Shown: piece by piece, positions 32,454 to 41,148 of the stretch | Position numbering within the stretch: the stretch's first letter is position 1 | Layout: the number at the start of each line of letters is the position of its first letter | Position numbers and translations under genes: made by a program | The notes under the pieces: generated by a model | What the model saw: only the letters and a program-made list of their open reading frames with translations | Database searches by the model: none | Told to the model about the DNA's origin: nothing | Assembly (NCBI GenBank): GCA_944393005.1 | Contig: CALXYO010000015.1 | Location: forward strand, 1 to 41,151 | Direction of reading: 5' to 3' | DNA length: 41,151 nt | Source of the DNA: an uncultured Spirochaetales bacterium | Lineage (GTDB): Bacteria > Spirochaetota > Spirochaetia > Sphaerochaetales > Sphaerochaetaceae

Positions 32454-33395
32454 TCAGACAATTCTGTTGAGTCTTTCATTCCTGATGAATGATGAAAGGT
32501 TTTCAGCAAGAATTGAAAGGAGTCTCTGCCTTGTTTCAACCGGTGCCCATGCTATATGAGGCGTGACAATGCTTCTTTCATGTCTGGAAAGCATATTGTT
32601 CACGGGAGGCTCCTTTTCAAGCACATCCGCGCAATACCATGAGAGTGTACCGTCATTAAGAGCTTCAATCACATCACCCTCACGGACAAGACCACCTCTT
32701 GATGCATTTATTAGAATTGCACCCTTTCTGACATGAGAGAGAAAGTCCTTGTTCACCATACCTGCTGTATTTTCATTTTGCGGGCAGTGAAGGGTGATGA
32801 TGTCTGAAGAAGATATGACATCAGCAAGAGGCAGATTCATCACTCCTTCCATCTTTGAATGAGGAGAGTAGGCCAGCACATTCATGCCGAATGCAAGTGC
32901 AAGCCGGGCAACCTGCTTCCCTATATTTCCAAGTCCTATTATTCCTATTGTCTTTCCCTTCAGCTCAAACAGCGGGGAGAGCCAGTAGCAGAAGCATGGG
33001 GATTTCTCCCAGTCTCCTTTTTTCACGCTTCTGTCATGTTCATCGACACGGTTTGCGATTGAGAGAATGAAGGCAAACACGTGCTGTGCCACTGCATCAG
33101 TGCTGTAGGCCGGAATATTCGTAACTGCAATTCCTCTTTTCCTGCATTCCCATATATCTATGATATTGTAGCCTGTGGCGCTGACTCCTATGTAGCGGAG
33201 ATGTGGAAGCTGCTGTATGACATCTTTTGTGAAGACAACCTTGTTTGTGATCACAATTTCCTTGTCATAGCATCTTTCGATTACAAGATCGGGAGATGTG
33301 AAATCATATACCTCAAAGTCAGCAATGGCTTTAAGACAGTCAAATGATAAATCGCCCGGATTCAGGGCATAGCCGTCAAGAATGATACCTTTCAT
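32454..33395 (-). CDS. D-isomer-specific 2-hydroxyacid dehydrogenase
   Basis: 313 residues from the inner ATG at 33395 (MKGIILDGYALNPGDLSFDC); an ATG at 33413 would add six residues and neither has a clear ribosome site. It is an NAD(P)-dependent dehydrogenase of the glycerate/hydroxypyruvate reductase kind. The Rossmann motif is GKTIGIIGLGNIGKQVARLA. Catalytic features are INASRGGLVREGDVIEAL (Arg), the ADVLEKEPP Glu, and TPHIAWAPVETRQRL with the active-site His. The exact substrate is uncertain. Confidence 0.92.
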   Translation of the reverse strand: MKGIILDGYALNPGDLSFDCLKAIADFEVYDFTSPDLVIERCYDKEIVITNKVVFTKDVIQQLPHLRYIGVSATGYNIIDIWECRKRGIAVTNIPAYSTDAVAQHVFAFILSIANRVDEHDRSVKKGDWEKSPCFCYWLSPLFELKGKTIGIIGLGNIGKQVARLALAFGMNVLAYSPHSKMEGVMNLPLADVISSSDIITLHCPQNENTAGMVNKDFLSHVRKGAILINASRGGLVREGDVIEALNDGTLSWYCADVLEKEPPVNNMLSRHERSIVTPHIAWAPVETRQRLLSILAENLSSFIRNERLNRIV

Positions 33396-33465
33396 ACAGA
33401 CAGAATTGCACATGATCGGAGTGAAAGCAATATAAATTGCATAGTCAACCTCATAAACAGCTCAC

Positions 33466-33494
33466 TTGTATTAGTTGCAAAATTCGCGTATAAC
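33466..33494 (+). promoter_or_regulatory. Promoter of tRNA-Ala
   Basis: TTGTAT (33466-33471), a 17-base spacer and TATAAC (33489-33494), 41 bases before the tRNA. Confidence 0.5.
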
Positions 33495-33535
33495 TATATC
33501 CGTTAATCCGACTGACGGGTTAATTTTTCTTGAAT

Positions 33536-33608
33536 GGGGCCTTAGCTCATCTGGTAGAGCATCAGGTTCGCAATCTGAGGGTGGCGAGTTCGAGTCTCGT
33601 AGGCTCCA
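33536..33608 (+). tRNA. tRNA-Ala(CGC)
   Basis: 73-base cloverleaf: acceptor GGGGCCT/AGGCTCC with one G-T pair, anticodon stem TCAGG/TCTGA around loop TTCGCAA giving CGC, and a normal T-arm. Confidence 0.95.
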
Positions 33609-33635
33609 TTTCTTTTCAAGAGTTCTGAATCTTTT

Positions 33636-33787
33636 AAAATTGTCAATTTAAAAAAATTCTCACGCTAGGACCAGCACCACGAGGAACGAAACGTAATATG
33701 AGGAGAAGATTCCATGATAGACTTGAAGATGCAGTGGCAAAAGGTGACCGGTTTTGGGCAGAAAGGAAGCCGATAAAAATTGCCTGA
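33636..33787 (+). pseudogene. Possible gene remnant after tRNA-Ala
   Basis: A short open frame ends at TGA 33787 and reads LGPAPRGTKRN, then MRRRFHDRLEDAVAKGDRFW, then AERKPIKIA. It has protein-like character and no upstream start, so it looks like the C-terminal end of a lost gene. An ATG at 33698 with no ribosome site could give only 29 residues. The family is not recognised. Confidence 0.25.
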
Positions 33788-33866
33788 TGGGGAGTACTGG
33801 TGAACCACGCAGTGTCCGAAGCCCTTATTTTGCCTGGGAAAACAGAGAACCCGGAGATATGACTAT

Positions 33867-34643
33867 ATGGATAAAACGATGCTGAATGAAATATCTTTTG
33901 CCTCATTTCTTGATCAGATAAATCTTAATGAAAAGGCGAAGGGAATCATACTTTCCTCACTTCTTTCTCATGATGATATTTCAAGAGGATATGAGGCAAT
34001 AATAAATGGTGAGGATGTGACTGATGCGCTCAGGGCTCTTAGTCTTGTTGCATCAGCTGCTTATGAGATCACGCTTCCTGAATACAGAAAAAGAGACATA
34101 AGCGTTGACATCGCAATTGCAACATTGTCTGACATCGCAAGATGGGAAGAGGAGTATGAAAGAACACATGAAGGCCGGCCGGGGCTGAGTGAGATCAGGT
34201 GGCTTAAATACCATCTGCAGCTTCAGCTGTTCGCACTTGGCTCTCTTCAGTACCAGCTTCTGCCGGAAGAAGACGGTATCTTCACTTTGAATCTACACAT
34301 CCCCAAAGACAGTGACATTTCCCTGCCAAGTGTCCTTTCATCTTTTGAAAAGACCAGACAGTTTTTCAAAAAGGATAAAATTAAGATCAAGTGCTTTTCC
34401 TGGTTGCTGTCTGATGAACTTTCGTCTCTTCTGGATGATTCTTCCAGGATAAAAGCATTCTCTTCATTATTCACCAAAGTTTCTTCCGATTACGGCAGGC
34501 GTCAGGCCGAGGAGAGAATTTTCGGACATCTTGAAGACAATCCTGAAAACTATGAAGTTGAAACGTCACTGGCTGCAAAGGCCAGGGAATACCTTATGAA
34601 AGGCGGAAAACTGCCGGTCACATCCGGATTTCTCATCATCTGA
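33867..34643 (+). CDS. GNAT-C/DUF5596-like protein
   Basis: 258 residues, soluble. The middle and end (SEIRWLKYHLQLQLFALGSL, QYQLLPEEDGIFTLNLHIPK, FSWLLSDELSSLLDDSSRIK) match the C-terminal domain found with GNAT-like acyltransferases (PF18164 type), and the N-terminal part is helical. A full acetyltransferase domain is not evident, so catalysis is uncertain. GGAG lies about 10 bases before the ATG. It is followed by a hairpin terminator. Confidence 0.65.
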   Translation: MDKTMLNEISFASFLDQINLNEKAKGIILSSLLSHDDISRGYEAIINGEDVTDALRALSLVASAAYEITLPEYRKRDISVDIAIATLSDIARWEEEYERTHEGRPGLSEIRWLKYHLQLQLFALGSLQYQLLPEEDGIFTLNLHIPKDSDISLPSVLSSFEKTRQFFKKDKIKIKCFSWLLSDELSSLLDDSSRIKAFSSLFTKVSSDYGRRQAEERIFGHLEDNPENYEVETSLAAKAREYLMKGGKLPVTSGFLII

Positions 34644-34682
34644 AATCATGCTGATCACAGCTTGATGAAAACAAGTATTCAC

Positions 34683-34716
34683 GAGGCAAGCTCTTAATCT
34701 GTCTTTGCCTCTTTTC
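34683..34716 (+). terminator. Terminator after the GNAT-C-like gene
   Basis: GAGGCAA (34683-34689) pairs with TTGCCTC (34705-34711) and is followed by TTTTCTT. The 15-base loop is long, so strength is uncertain. Confidence 0.6.
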
Positions 34717-34765
34717 TTATGAAAACCTGTGGTTAAGTTTTATTTTATCCATAGCAATATTATTG

Positions 34766-34794
34766 TTGACAGTATATTATATGAAATATAGTAT
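34766..34794 (+). promoter_or_regulatory. Promoter with overlapping operator before padR
   Basis: TTGACA (34766-34771), a 17-base spacer and TAGTAT (34789-34794). The inverted repeat TATATT/AATATA (34773-34778, 34785-34790) overlaps the spacer and -10 box, so PadR binding there would repress its own operon. Confidence 0.6.
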
Positions 34795-34814
34795 TTAAAC
34801 AGGAGGTAACACTT

Positions 34815-35144
34815 ATGGTGACATCCAATGTTAACATGCTTGATGCCTGCGTGCTTGCCTGTCTGGAAAACGGTCCCTCATACGGTTATGTATTGACACA
34901 GACGATGATGAAGGCTATTGAGTGCAGCGAATCAACGCTGTATCCGATTTTAAGGAGACTTGAGAAATCGGGACTGCTTGTCTCCGGCAACAATGTCGTG
35001 AACGGAAGGAATCGCAGACTTTATGAAATAACAGAAGCCGGCCAGAGCGTGCTCTGTCAGATGAGAGATGAGTGGAAAAAGTACAAACAGGCTGTTGATC
35101 TGCTGCTGGAAGGAGGTGAGTATGAACAGAAAGAGTTTTCTTGA
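34815..35144 (+). CDS. PadR-family transcriptional regulator
   Basis: 109 residues. Winged helix-turn-helix: LDACVLACLENGPSYGYVLT, CSESTLYPILRRLEKSGLLV, then NGRNRRLYEITEAGQSVL, the standard PadR pattern. A perfect AGGAGGT ribosome site precedes the ATG. It heads an operon with a HAAS/DUF1700-like gene and a membrane-anchored protein, a common pairing in which PadR controls an envelope-stress or membrane protein set. Confidence 0.92.
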   Translation: MVTSNVNMLDACVLACLENGPSYGYVLTQTMMKAIECSESTLYPILRRLEKSGLLVSGNNVVNGRNRRLYEITEAGQSVLCQMRDEWKKYKQAVDLLLEGGEYEQKEFS

Positions 35145-35555
35145 TGAACTGAAAGTTCTACTGTGCGTCAATCTTGAGCCGTCTGAGGTGAAGAGCGCAT
35201 ATCAGTATTACAGCGAGCTTTTTGATGAGGAGGATGAAGATGTACTTATTTCCCGTCTCGGTTCCTTCAGAGGGCAGTTGACGGGATTCTTGAGGACAGG
35301 GGAAGTGCAGGCCACACGATAAGAGGCGGGATGAGCTCGCTTTTCCTGTCGCTTAAGGTGAGCGGGTACAGATTCAAGGCAGTTTTATGGATCCTTATCA
35401 TGCTCTTTGTTCTCTTATGCGAGCTTATGGTTTCATCGGTTGTTCTTTTTGATTTGTATGCAGTTCTGACATTCCGCTATATATGGAAGTTATGGGTGCT
35501 CCGTGATCTGAGCGCACTGTCATTCTGCGTTCTGCTTATTGTCATAAATGAATAG
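35122..35555 (+). pseudogene. HAAS/DUF1700-like membrane protein, frameshifted
   Basis: The first part, from ATG 35122 overlapping the padR end, reads MNRKSFLDELKVLLCVNLEP and EDEDVLISRLGS, the HAAS (DUF1700) opening. That frame ends at 35322 with an unrelated tail. In another frame FLQRAVDGILEDRGSAG continues the expected helix from about 35262 and runs without a break into two membrane spans (FKAVLWILIMLFVLLCELMV, SFCVLLIVI) to the stop at 35555. One indel near 35255-35270 restores a ~145-residue protein. It could be a true mutation, a sequencing error or a programmed shift. Confidence 0.7.
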
Positions 35556-36408
35556 ACTGTATAGAAGCACAAAGATTATCATACTGGTTACACTGATCAT
35601 ACTTGTATTATGGGCACTGGCAGGAATCCTCAACCTGTTCACTCCGATTCTTGTCAGCAAAAACGGACCGTCCGGTATTGAGTTCACTTTTCACAGACTG
35701 CAGTCTCTGTACAGGCTTACTCTTCCTCACAAGACACGCCGTCTGTATGACAGCCTTCCGCCTGGATATATTAATATTGACTGGCTGAAGAGATACAACT
35801 CAGATGATATATACTGGCTGCCATACGGTCTTACCGGAGAAGAGGCAACAGATGAATATTTCGATTCTCTTCTTTCAAAAGACGTTGATGATCTGACAAG
35901 TGAGGAGATAAGGCATCTTTTCGGATATCTCAGAGGCGCAGGCACAATCGAGAAACTGCAGAATGAGTTTTTCATACAACTGCAGGAAAAATACTTTGAT
36001 TCACAGGATGAAATGTTATCATTTGCCTCAAACTGGGTGGATTATTCTGTTTATGTGCTTTATTTATCTGATGAGATACTTCATCTTGATGCATTATATG
36101 ACCAGATAGAAGATGGGATCATTTACGACGGGTATTCCGGTCTTCCTCTTGAGACGGCTGTCTTCCGGGTAATCGAAGAACTTCCATCCTGGGCACAGGA
36201 TCCTTCCTGCGTTCTCTCAAAAAACCAGACTCTCCGTCTGATACGTGAAGCAAACATGGAAGGGACAACATTGAAGGTCCTGCTTCCTCAACTGAGAAAA
36301 AATGCTGAGCGTAACGGAATAATCCTCAGAGAGGATCTGACGACTCCCGTGATGAATATAAAGGCGGCATATGTGGAGAAAAAATTTGAGGAAATGGGTT
36401 TGCTGTGA
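35548..36408 (+). CDS. Membrane-anchored hypothetical protein of the PadR operon
   Basis: 286 residues. One N-terminal membrane span (KIIILVTLIILVLWALAGIL) anchors a large, acidic, mostly helical outside domain (LTSEEIRHLFGYLRGAGTIE, FASNWVDYSVYVLYLSDEIL). No family is recognised. It overlaps the frameshifted HAAS-like gene by 8 bases and is probably the last gene of the PadR operon. Confidence 0.72.
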   Translation: MNRLYRSTKIIILVTLIILVLWALAGILNLFTPILVSKNGPSGIEFTFHRLQSLYRLTLPHKTRRLYDSLPPGYINIDWLKRYNSDDIYWLPYGLTGEEATDEYFDSLLSKDVDDLTSEEIRHLFGYLRGAGTIEKLQNEFFIQLQEKYFDSQDEMLSFASNWVDYSVYVLYLSDEILHLDALYDQIEDGIIYDGYSGLPLETAVFRVIEELPSWAQDPSCVLSKNQTLRLIREANMEGTTLKVLLPQLRKNAERNGIILREDLTTPVMNIKAAYVEKKFEEMGLL

Positions 36409-36538
36409 TAATTTTAATGCGCTGCTCTGAAGCAGGAGCGGTGCATTTTCACGGTTCGCAGGATATAAAACAGGTGATTTATTTTTTTGCATATGTATTT
36501 ACAAACATGCGGGAAATATGGCATAAAGACTCTGTCAT

Positions 36539-36610
36539 GCGAAAGTAGCTCAGTGGTAGAGCTCCACCTTGCCAAGGTGGATGTCGCGGGTTCAAGTCCC
36601 GTCTTTCGCT
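36539..36610 (+). tRNA. tRNA-Gly(GCC), second copy, target of IME2
   Basis: Seventy-two bases identical to the tRNA at 31856-31927 but on the opposite strand, anticodon GCC. The integrase of IME2 begins 243 bases past its 3' end, so the last bases of the gene serve as the element's att core. Confidence 0.96.
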
Positions 36611-36613
36611 TTG

Positions 36614-36660
36614 AGACCTAAATAATTCTGGTACAAGGAGTTATTTAGGTCTTTCTTTTT
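36614..36660 (+). terminator. Terminator of tRNA-Gly, second copy
   Basis: A 12-bp perfect stem AGACCTAAATAA/TTATTTAGGTCT (36614-36625, 36641-36652), 15-base loop, then a T-rich tail. It lies 3 bases past the tRNA, on the element side of the att core. Confidence 0.85.
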
Positions 36661-36687
36661 CTTCTCATGTAGCCGAAAAACGTGGAT

Positions 36688-36739
36688 GGGCACACAAACG
36701 GGCACAGCAATTCACTCCTGAAAGTGGATTCCGGGCACA
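36688..36739. repeat. GGGCACA repeats between tRNA and IME2 integrase
   Basis: GGGCACA occurs at 36688, 36700 and 36733 in the same orientation between attL and int, where arm-type integrase sites are expected. The interval 36661-36853 has no gene. Confidence 0.4.
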
Positions 36740-36853
36740 GGCCGAAGAGGCTCCGCTGTTTCCATCTGAGACGCACATGAGCAGTTGAAAACCTCTTCAT
36801 CGGCAACCTTGTTTGGTTTCCTTGACCTTCTTGAGTATAATAGGAGGTGTAAG

Positions 36854-38173
36854 GTGGTACACAGCAGATTCACAGGAGGAGGCACGAACATCATAAACGT
36901 TTCCATAACGATGAGACGCAGGAAGGCGGAGGGCAGAGAACCTTCCTACTATTACGCTGTTCAGGATCCCATAACAGGCAGGTATTCCAACTCGAAGAAG
37001 AGCGTGAAGGGGCTGGCGAAGAAGCTCGGACTCAGATACGACAAGATCAACAAGAGAGACGCGGAGCACATCGTTGAGGAGGGAAAGCGAAAGGGACTTA
37101 TCACGATAGATGCTCCGATAATGGAAACCGGAGCCACGCCACTCATCCCCTTCATCGAGAAGATCCTTGCATACGACACATCCCCATGGGTGGCGGAGGA
37201 ATCGAAGAGAAAGGGGATCGCCCACTCGAAGAAATATGTCAGGAAGCTCGAGACAGCGTTCAGAATACATGCAAAGCCCTTGATCGACAGTTCCAAGACA
37301 CTGATCACATTCACCAAGGCTGACGCGAAAGCCCTGCAGGACAAGATGCTGGACAATCATGTCTCAGCGAACAACATCACCGCCGCGATCAATGGAATCA
37401 AGACAGCGTACAACTATGCGATGGAGAGAGGAATTGTCGAGGCCAATCCAGTAGATCAGATCAAGCCTTTCATTTCCAAACCCAAGGAGAAGCGCATTCT
37501 CTCCCGCGTGGAGGCGAAGAAGGTGCTGGAGGTTCTTGAACGTCATGCGGTGGAGTCGCCGACCAGAAGAGCCGCCTATCTGGGTACCAAGCTGGCGATC
37601 TACGCTGGTATGAGAGAGGGTGAGATCAGGGCATTCTCTCTCAGGCAGCTTTCCCGTGTCCTTGATGAGAAAGGGATGCCCACAGCCTTTTACAAGATAG
37701 ATGTCGACGTGAGCTGGGATGATGAGATGAAGGCAGTCGGGCCGACCAAGGGGCGCTATAAACGCACAACGGTCATCCACAGCAGTCTGGCAAACGAGTT
37801 GATTGATTTTGCCGAAGATACAGACAGAGTCGAATCCAATCTCCTGTTCAGGTCTTTCATCGGTGAATATACCGATATCGAAAGGCCGTTGGTCAAAAAC
37901 ATCTTCCAGGATTATTTCTATGAGGCGCTCAGGGAAATAGGAATCGACAACGAAACTCGTAAAGCACGTGGAATCGACTTCCATTCACTCAGACATTTCT
38001 ACGATTCCGAGTCAAAGGCTGTAGCCCAGAAAATGGAGATCTATGTCAAGGAGATACGCGAGGCGATAGGTCATAAGAGCAAGAGCGTGGACGAGCTCAT
38101 CTACACGCATGACACTCCTACCCGTCTGGTGACGATAGGTGTCATGTCCGAGCACATCCTTGATGTCGAATAG
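36854..38173 (+). CDS. Tyrosine recombinase/integrase of IME2
   Basis: 439 residues from GTG 36854, chosen because AGGAGG stands 6 bases before it; upstream in-frame codons lack one. Catalytic motifs: AGMREGEIRAFSL (Arg), DFHSLRHFYDSE (H-x-x-R), IGHKSKSVDELIYTHDT (His and the Tyr nucleophile). The N-terminal arm-binding region includes YYYAVQDPITGRYSNSKK and the core-binding domain ends near ERGIVEANPVDQIKP. It sits just past the tRNA-Gly 3' end. Little similarity to the IME1 integrase is visible although both use the same tRNA. Confidence 0.93.
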   Translation: MVHSRFTGGGTNIINVSITMRRRKAEGREPSYYYAVQDPITGRYSNSKKSVKGLAKKLGLRYDKINKRDAEHIVEEGKRKGLITIDAPIMETGATPLIPFIEKILAYDTSPWVAEESKRKGIAHSKKYVRKLETAFRIHAKPLIDSSKTLITFTKADAKALQDKMLDNHVSANNITAAINGIKTAYNYAMERGIVEANPVDQIKPFISKPKEKRILSRVEAKKVLEVLERHAVESPTRRAAYLGTKLAIYAGMREGEIRAFSLRQLSRVLDEKGMPTAFYKIDVDVSWDDEMKAVGPTKGRYKRTTVIHSSLANELIDFAEDTDRVESNLLFRSFIGEYTDIERPLVKNIFQDYFYEALREIGIDNETRKARGIDFHSLRHFYDSESKAVAQKMEIYVKEIREAIGHKSKSVDELIYTHDTPTRLVTIGVMSEHILDVE

Positions 38174-38186
38174 GAGGCAAGGAAGA

Positions 38187-39452
38187 ATGGAGACCAAAGC
38201 GATAGAAAGTGCTGTCAATTACCATATCAGACCTGATGATGAGGTCATCTCAGCAGTAGATGACTTCCTCAGGGGTAAGCTTGAAGAGTTGGCGGAGGAG
38301 AACAACAGGATAAGGAAGAAACTGGGGAGCAGGATTCAGACAAAGATATATCACGAGGATGAGAAGACATGGTTGTGCTTCGAGATGATCGGCTACATCA
38401 TCCTCCGTAGCAGGATTATAGAGGAAGTGCAGAAGCTCAGCGCGGGAGCCCGCAAAAACACCAGGAACTACACTTCCGAATCGGTTCTGTTGTCCATCAC
38501 CGCGAATTCCGATGTCAAAGGGTATCTTGGAATGAGAGGCAACTCCATGGACGGCTATCTTGTCGCGAACTGGTGCCTCGCCGGACTCAACATGTGGCTT
38601 GACTGTCACCCTGAAATTGAAGGTTACAAGCTTCATGAACGGAAAAGAAGGTATACGGACGCAAGAGAATTCATCATCAATGCCGTGAACAGCGAGTCGA
38701 GACTGTTCTCGGAGTTCTTCGAAGAGCATCCGGACTATGATGAGCTTGTAGCCAAGTACGATATAGGGAGCAGTCCCAAATCAGCATTCCAGCCTGGCAC
38801 GGTCATTCTTGTTCAGATCAATGTCGACCATACAGAGGTCAATGACAATCACACCGAATGCAATATCGACCTCAGCGAACTCGCGCAGATCCAGGCACAG
38901 CTTGCATCCGCAGTCGAAGACCTCAAGAACTTCAGGCCCCGTGCCGCGTCTGGAAGAAGCAATCCGGATGTCGAGGCGAAAATCAACAAGGCCATTTCAG
39001 CCTTCAAGACCCAGTTGAAGGAAAGCATCTCGGAGCTTGATGACAGGTTCCTCGACCTGTTCAAGATATGGGCGATGGAGAGAGTAAAGGCTCCCGATTT
39101 CGATGATGACGAACTCAATCTCATAATAGACCTGTGCTATCTGAGGGAAAAGAACAAGAAGCTTGGATTGCTCATTCCAGACACCAAGGATACAGCAGGC
39201 CACTCGATAAAAGACCTGAAGGAGAAATCACTGGTCTTCGGAGTCAGCAATAGAAATCTTGAAGCTCTTGTATTCGTGCTCGACCAGATCCAGAAATTCA
39301 AGCCCAGTCTCATCGCCAAGCATGTCGCATGTTACGACTCGGACGAACAAAACAAGGTCTTGACAACGACCATCAGTCAGTACAGATCCCGACAAAAGGA
39401 AAAACTGATCTTTGACAAGACAGGAGGATGGCATTTTGAACCATCCTCCTAG
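38187..39452 (+). CDS. Uncharacterised IME2 protein next to the integrase
   Basis: 421 residues from ATG 38187 (METKAIESAVNYHIRPDDEV), 13 bases after int with an AAGGA site. Soluble, charged, mainly helical. An early coiled segment (DFLRGKLEELAEENNRIRKK) is followed by a compact region (GMRGNSMDGYLVANWCLAGL), a His-rich strand pair (VDHTEVNDNHTECNIDLSEL) and a long helical end. No domain is recognised. It takes the place where other elements carry replication, excision or cargo genes. Confidence 0.7.
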   Translation: METKAIESAVNYHIRPDDEVISAVDDFLRGKLEELAEENNRIRKKLGSRIQTKIYHEDEKTWLCFEMIGYIILRSRIIEEVQKLSAGARKNTRNYTSESVLLSITANSDVKGYLGMRGNSMDGYLVANWCLAGLNMWLDCHPEIEGYKLHERKRRYTDAREFIINAVNSESRLFSEFFEEHPDYDELVAKYDIGSSPKSAFQPGTVILVQINVDHTEVNDNHTECNIDLSELAQIQAQLASAVEDLKNFRPRAASGRSNPDVEAKINKAISAFKTQLKESISELDDRFLDLFKIWAMERVKAPDFDDDELNLIIDLCYLREKNKKLGLLIPDTKDTAGHSIKDLKEKSLVFGVSNRNLEALVFVLDQIQKFKPSLIAKHVACYDSDEQNKVLTTTISQYRSRQKEKLIFDKTGGWHFEPSS

Positions 39453-39461
39453 CAACCAGCC

Positions 39462-40007
39462 TCACCAGAGCAGTCCCAGCACAACAGCCGTGGCTATGAG
39501 CCCATATGCCCCCAGAAGCCACGAGAAGAGCCTGTAACGCCTTGCAGACCGTCTCGAGTACTCGATATCGGGCATGAGTTCCTCAGCCTTTTCCGAGGCC
39601 CCTTTTGCGAATCCGCTTTCACGTCCCTCAAGGTACATCTTCTTACCGAACTCCTCCTTCTCGTTCCTGAGGCGATACAGCTCCTTGCGATATCCCTCAT
39701 AACTTGTCTGGAACAGCTTTCTGTGCTTGTCATAGATCGCGCACATCTTGTCGAGGAGCTCCTCTCTCTGGGCCTGCTGGAGGAACATCGACCTCGGGCT
39801 GATCTTGCCGTTGTCGGTAGCCTCCGCGAGCTCCTTCTTGTAGCCGGACTCGATTGCCGCCTCCTCCTCGATGAGCTCCTTCACGCTCTTCAGCCTCTGG
39901 GGCTTGTCACCGACCTTCGTCTCCTCGTCATGCTCCCTGAGCCTCGTGTCGCGAGGATCGTCACAAGATGTCCTCTTCCTGCTTCTTCCATCGTCAAACC
40001 TGTCCAT
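39462..40007 (-). CDS. Tail-anchored helical protein of the IME2 mobilization operon
   Basis: 181 residues from the ATG at 40007, which follows AGGAGG; the frame to 40235 would overlap the relaxase. The N-terminal part is basic and Arg/Asp-rich, the middle a probable coiled coil (EEEAAIESGYKKELAEATDN, ELYRLRNEKEEFGKKMYLEG), and the C-terminus a single membrane span (LFSWLLGAYGLIATAVVLGL). It starts 10 bases after the relaxase. A MobB-like role, linking relaxosome and membrane coupling protein, is a reasonable guess. Confidence 0.68.
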   Translation of the reverse strand: MDRFDDGRSRKRTSCDDPRDTRLREHDEETKVGDKPQRLKSVKELIEEEAAIESGYKKELAEATDNGKISPRSMFLQQAQREELLDKMCAIYDKHRKLFQTSYEGYRKELYRLRNEKEEFGKKMYLEGRESGFAKGASEKAEELMPDIEYSRRSARRYRLFSWLLGAYGLIATAVVLGLLW

Positions 40008-40017
40008 TGTGTTCCTC

Positions 40018-40842
40018 CTATCTGGTTCTGACTGACCTTGTACGCGAGCCAAGGTCCTTCTCGTATCCAATCGATATCTCGGCGATCGAAGGCAGCCTCC
40101 TGCTGAGAGCGCTGTAGCTGTACTTCGAACCGAGCTTCGATCCCTTCCCTGAAAAGCCGTCACGGCTGAAGCTGATTCCAGAGATGCGCCCATTTCTGGA
40201 ACCGTTGAACCTGACCTCGATGCCGACATCGCCAAGCCGGATCGTGAACTCCTCCATCGAGGCAGACCTTGCGAGAGCCTTGTCCACCTGGATTCTTATG
40301 AGCTGCTTGTCGCTCAGCTTCTGTGTCCTTTCAATCATCCTCCGTTCTCCTCTTGTCAGTCCGCTCCTGTCCTTCCAGAGGCCTTTTGTACGGGTAAGCC
40401 CGAACTCCTCCTCGATCTCCTGCGTCGCCTGTATCGCCTTCAGCATCTCGAACTGTCCGAGATAAAGCTTGCCGCTGAGCGACACGCGGGACAGGCAGAT
40501 ATGCACATGGTCATGTGGCGTGTCGTTGTGTCTGTAGGCGATCCAGGGCGTGTCAGGAGGTATTCCCATCTTCCTCAGGAAGGCTTCTATCACATCTCTC
40601 CACTGGGCGCTCGTCAGACGCTCACCAGGCGGCTGTGATAGCGATATGTGATAGACCGGCTTGTCCACTTTACGGACTTTCTGAGGAACAAGAAGAGCCT
40701 TCACGATGTCGTCAACAGATGACTCCTCGATAGTCCCTCCGATGTACTCGGCATGTTTCCTGCCAGCACCTTTCCTCCCGATATCGGCTCCATACTGGAC
40801 AAGCGGCTTGTAGACATCGCCTCTCGTGATGTTCGCCTTCAT
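40018..40842 (-). CDS. Relaxase/mobilization nuclease (IME2)
   Basis: 274 residues. The metal-binding motif is H105-N-D-T-P-H110-D-H112-V-H114, preceded by VYHISLSQPPGERLTSAQW and followed by SLSGKLYLGQFEMLKAIQAT, all aligned with the IME1 relaxase. It lacks the ~120-residue tail of that protein, so it is nearly a bare relaxase domain with a small C-terminal part. Tyr11, Tyr17 or Tyr33 could be the nucleophile. It follows mobC by 3 bases. Confidence 0.9.
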   Translation of the reverse strand: MKANITRGDVYKPLVQYGADIGRKGAGRKHAEYIGGTIEESSVDDIVKALLVPQKVRKVDKPVYHISLSQPPGERLTSAQWRDVIEAFLRKMGIPPDTPWIAYRHNDTPHDHVHICLSRVSLSGKLYLGQFEMLKAIQATQEIEEEFGLTRTKGLWKDRSGLTRGERRMIERTQKLSDKQLIRIQVDKALARSASMEEFTIRLGDVGIEVRFNGSRNGRISGISFSRDGFSGKGSKLGSKYSYSALSRRLPSIAEISIGYEKDLGSRTRSVRTR

Positions 40843-40845
40843 GGC

Positions 40846-41148
40846 TCATCCTCCTACCAGCTGCGCCCTTACATCGCGGAGAAGGCGTCTGGTCTCCTCG
40901 ATCGATGCCTCGACCCCAGCAGGAAAACCGCCGATGTTCGCAGCCGCTGCAAGCTGGTTGAGGTTGCTTCCCACACGCGAGAGCGCAACCCACTGCTCCC
41001 TGTTGATGGAGGGAATGACACGGGGCGGAGTCCCCAAGGCTGCCGCTCTCATGTACGATGAGCGTGAAAGGGACGTCCCTTTCCTCAGACTGTCCAGCAG
41101 GCTGATCTCCTCATCGCTCAGCCTTGTGTTCACGAAGTGTTCTCTCAT
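40846..41148 (-). CDS. MobC-like relaxosome protein (IME2)
   Basis: 100 residues from an ATG three bases inside the window edge; a start further upstream cannot be excluded. FVNTRLSDEEISLLDSLRKG is a ribbon-helix-helix-like start, and INREQWVALSRVGSNLNQLA with the following AAANIGG is the MobC signature. Same arrangement as in IME1: mobC then relaxase. Confidence 0.85.
   Translation of the reverse strand: MREHFVNTRLSDEEISLLDSLRKGTSLSRSSYMRAAALGTPPRVIPSINREQWVALSRVGSNLNQLAAAANIGGFPAGVEASIEETRRLLRDVRAQLVGG

Noticed and set aside
32137..32470. Plus-strand frames with MRPAGFEPATCGFEVRR and GGRRGSNPRQPDP
   Set aside because: These are the well-known false proteins produced by antisense tRNA genes; the locus is the tRNA-Arg and tRNA-His genes.
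36614..36652. Inverted repeat next to tRNA-Gly considered as an insertion-sequence end
   Set aside because: Position 3 bases after a tRNA and the T-rich tail make it an ordinary terminator.
37364..37984. 206-codon minus-strand frame opposite the IME2 integrase
   Set aside because: Antisense to conserved integrase motifs; a composition effect of the GC-rich gene.
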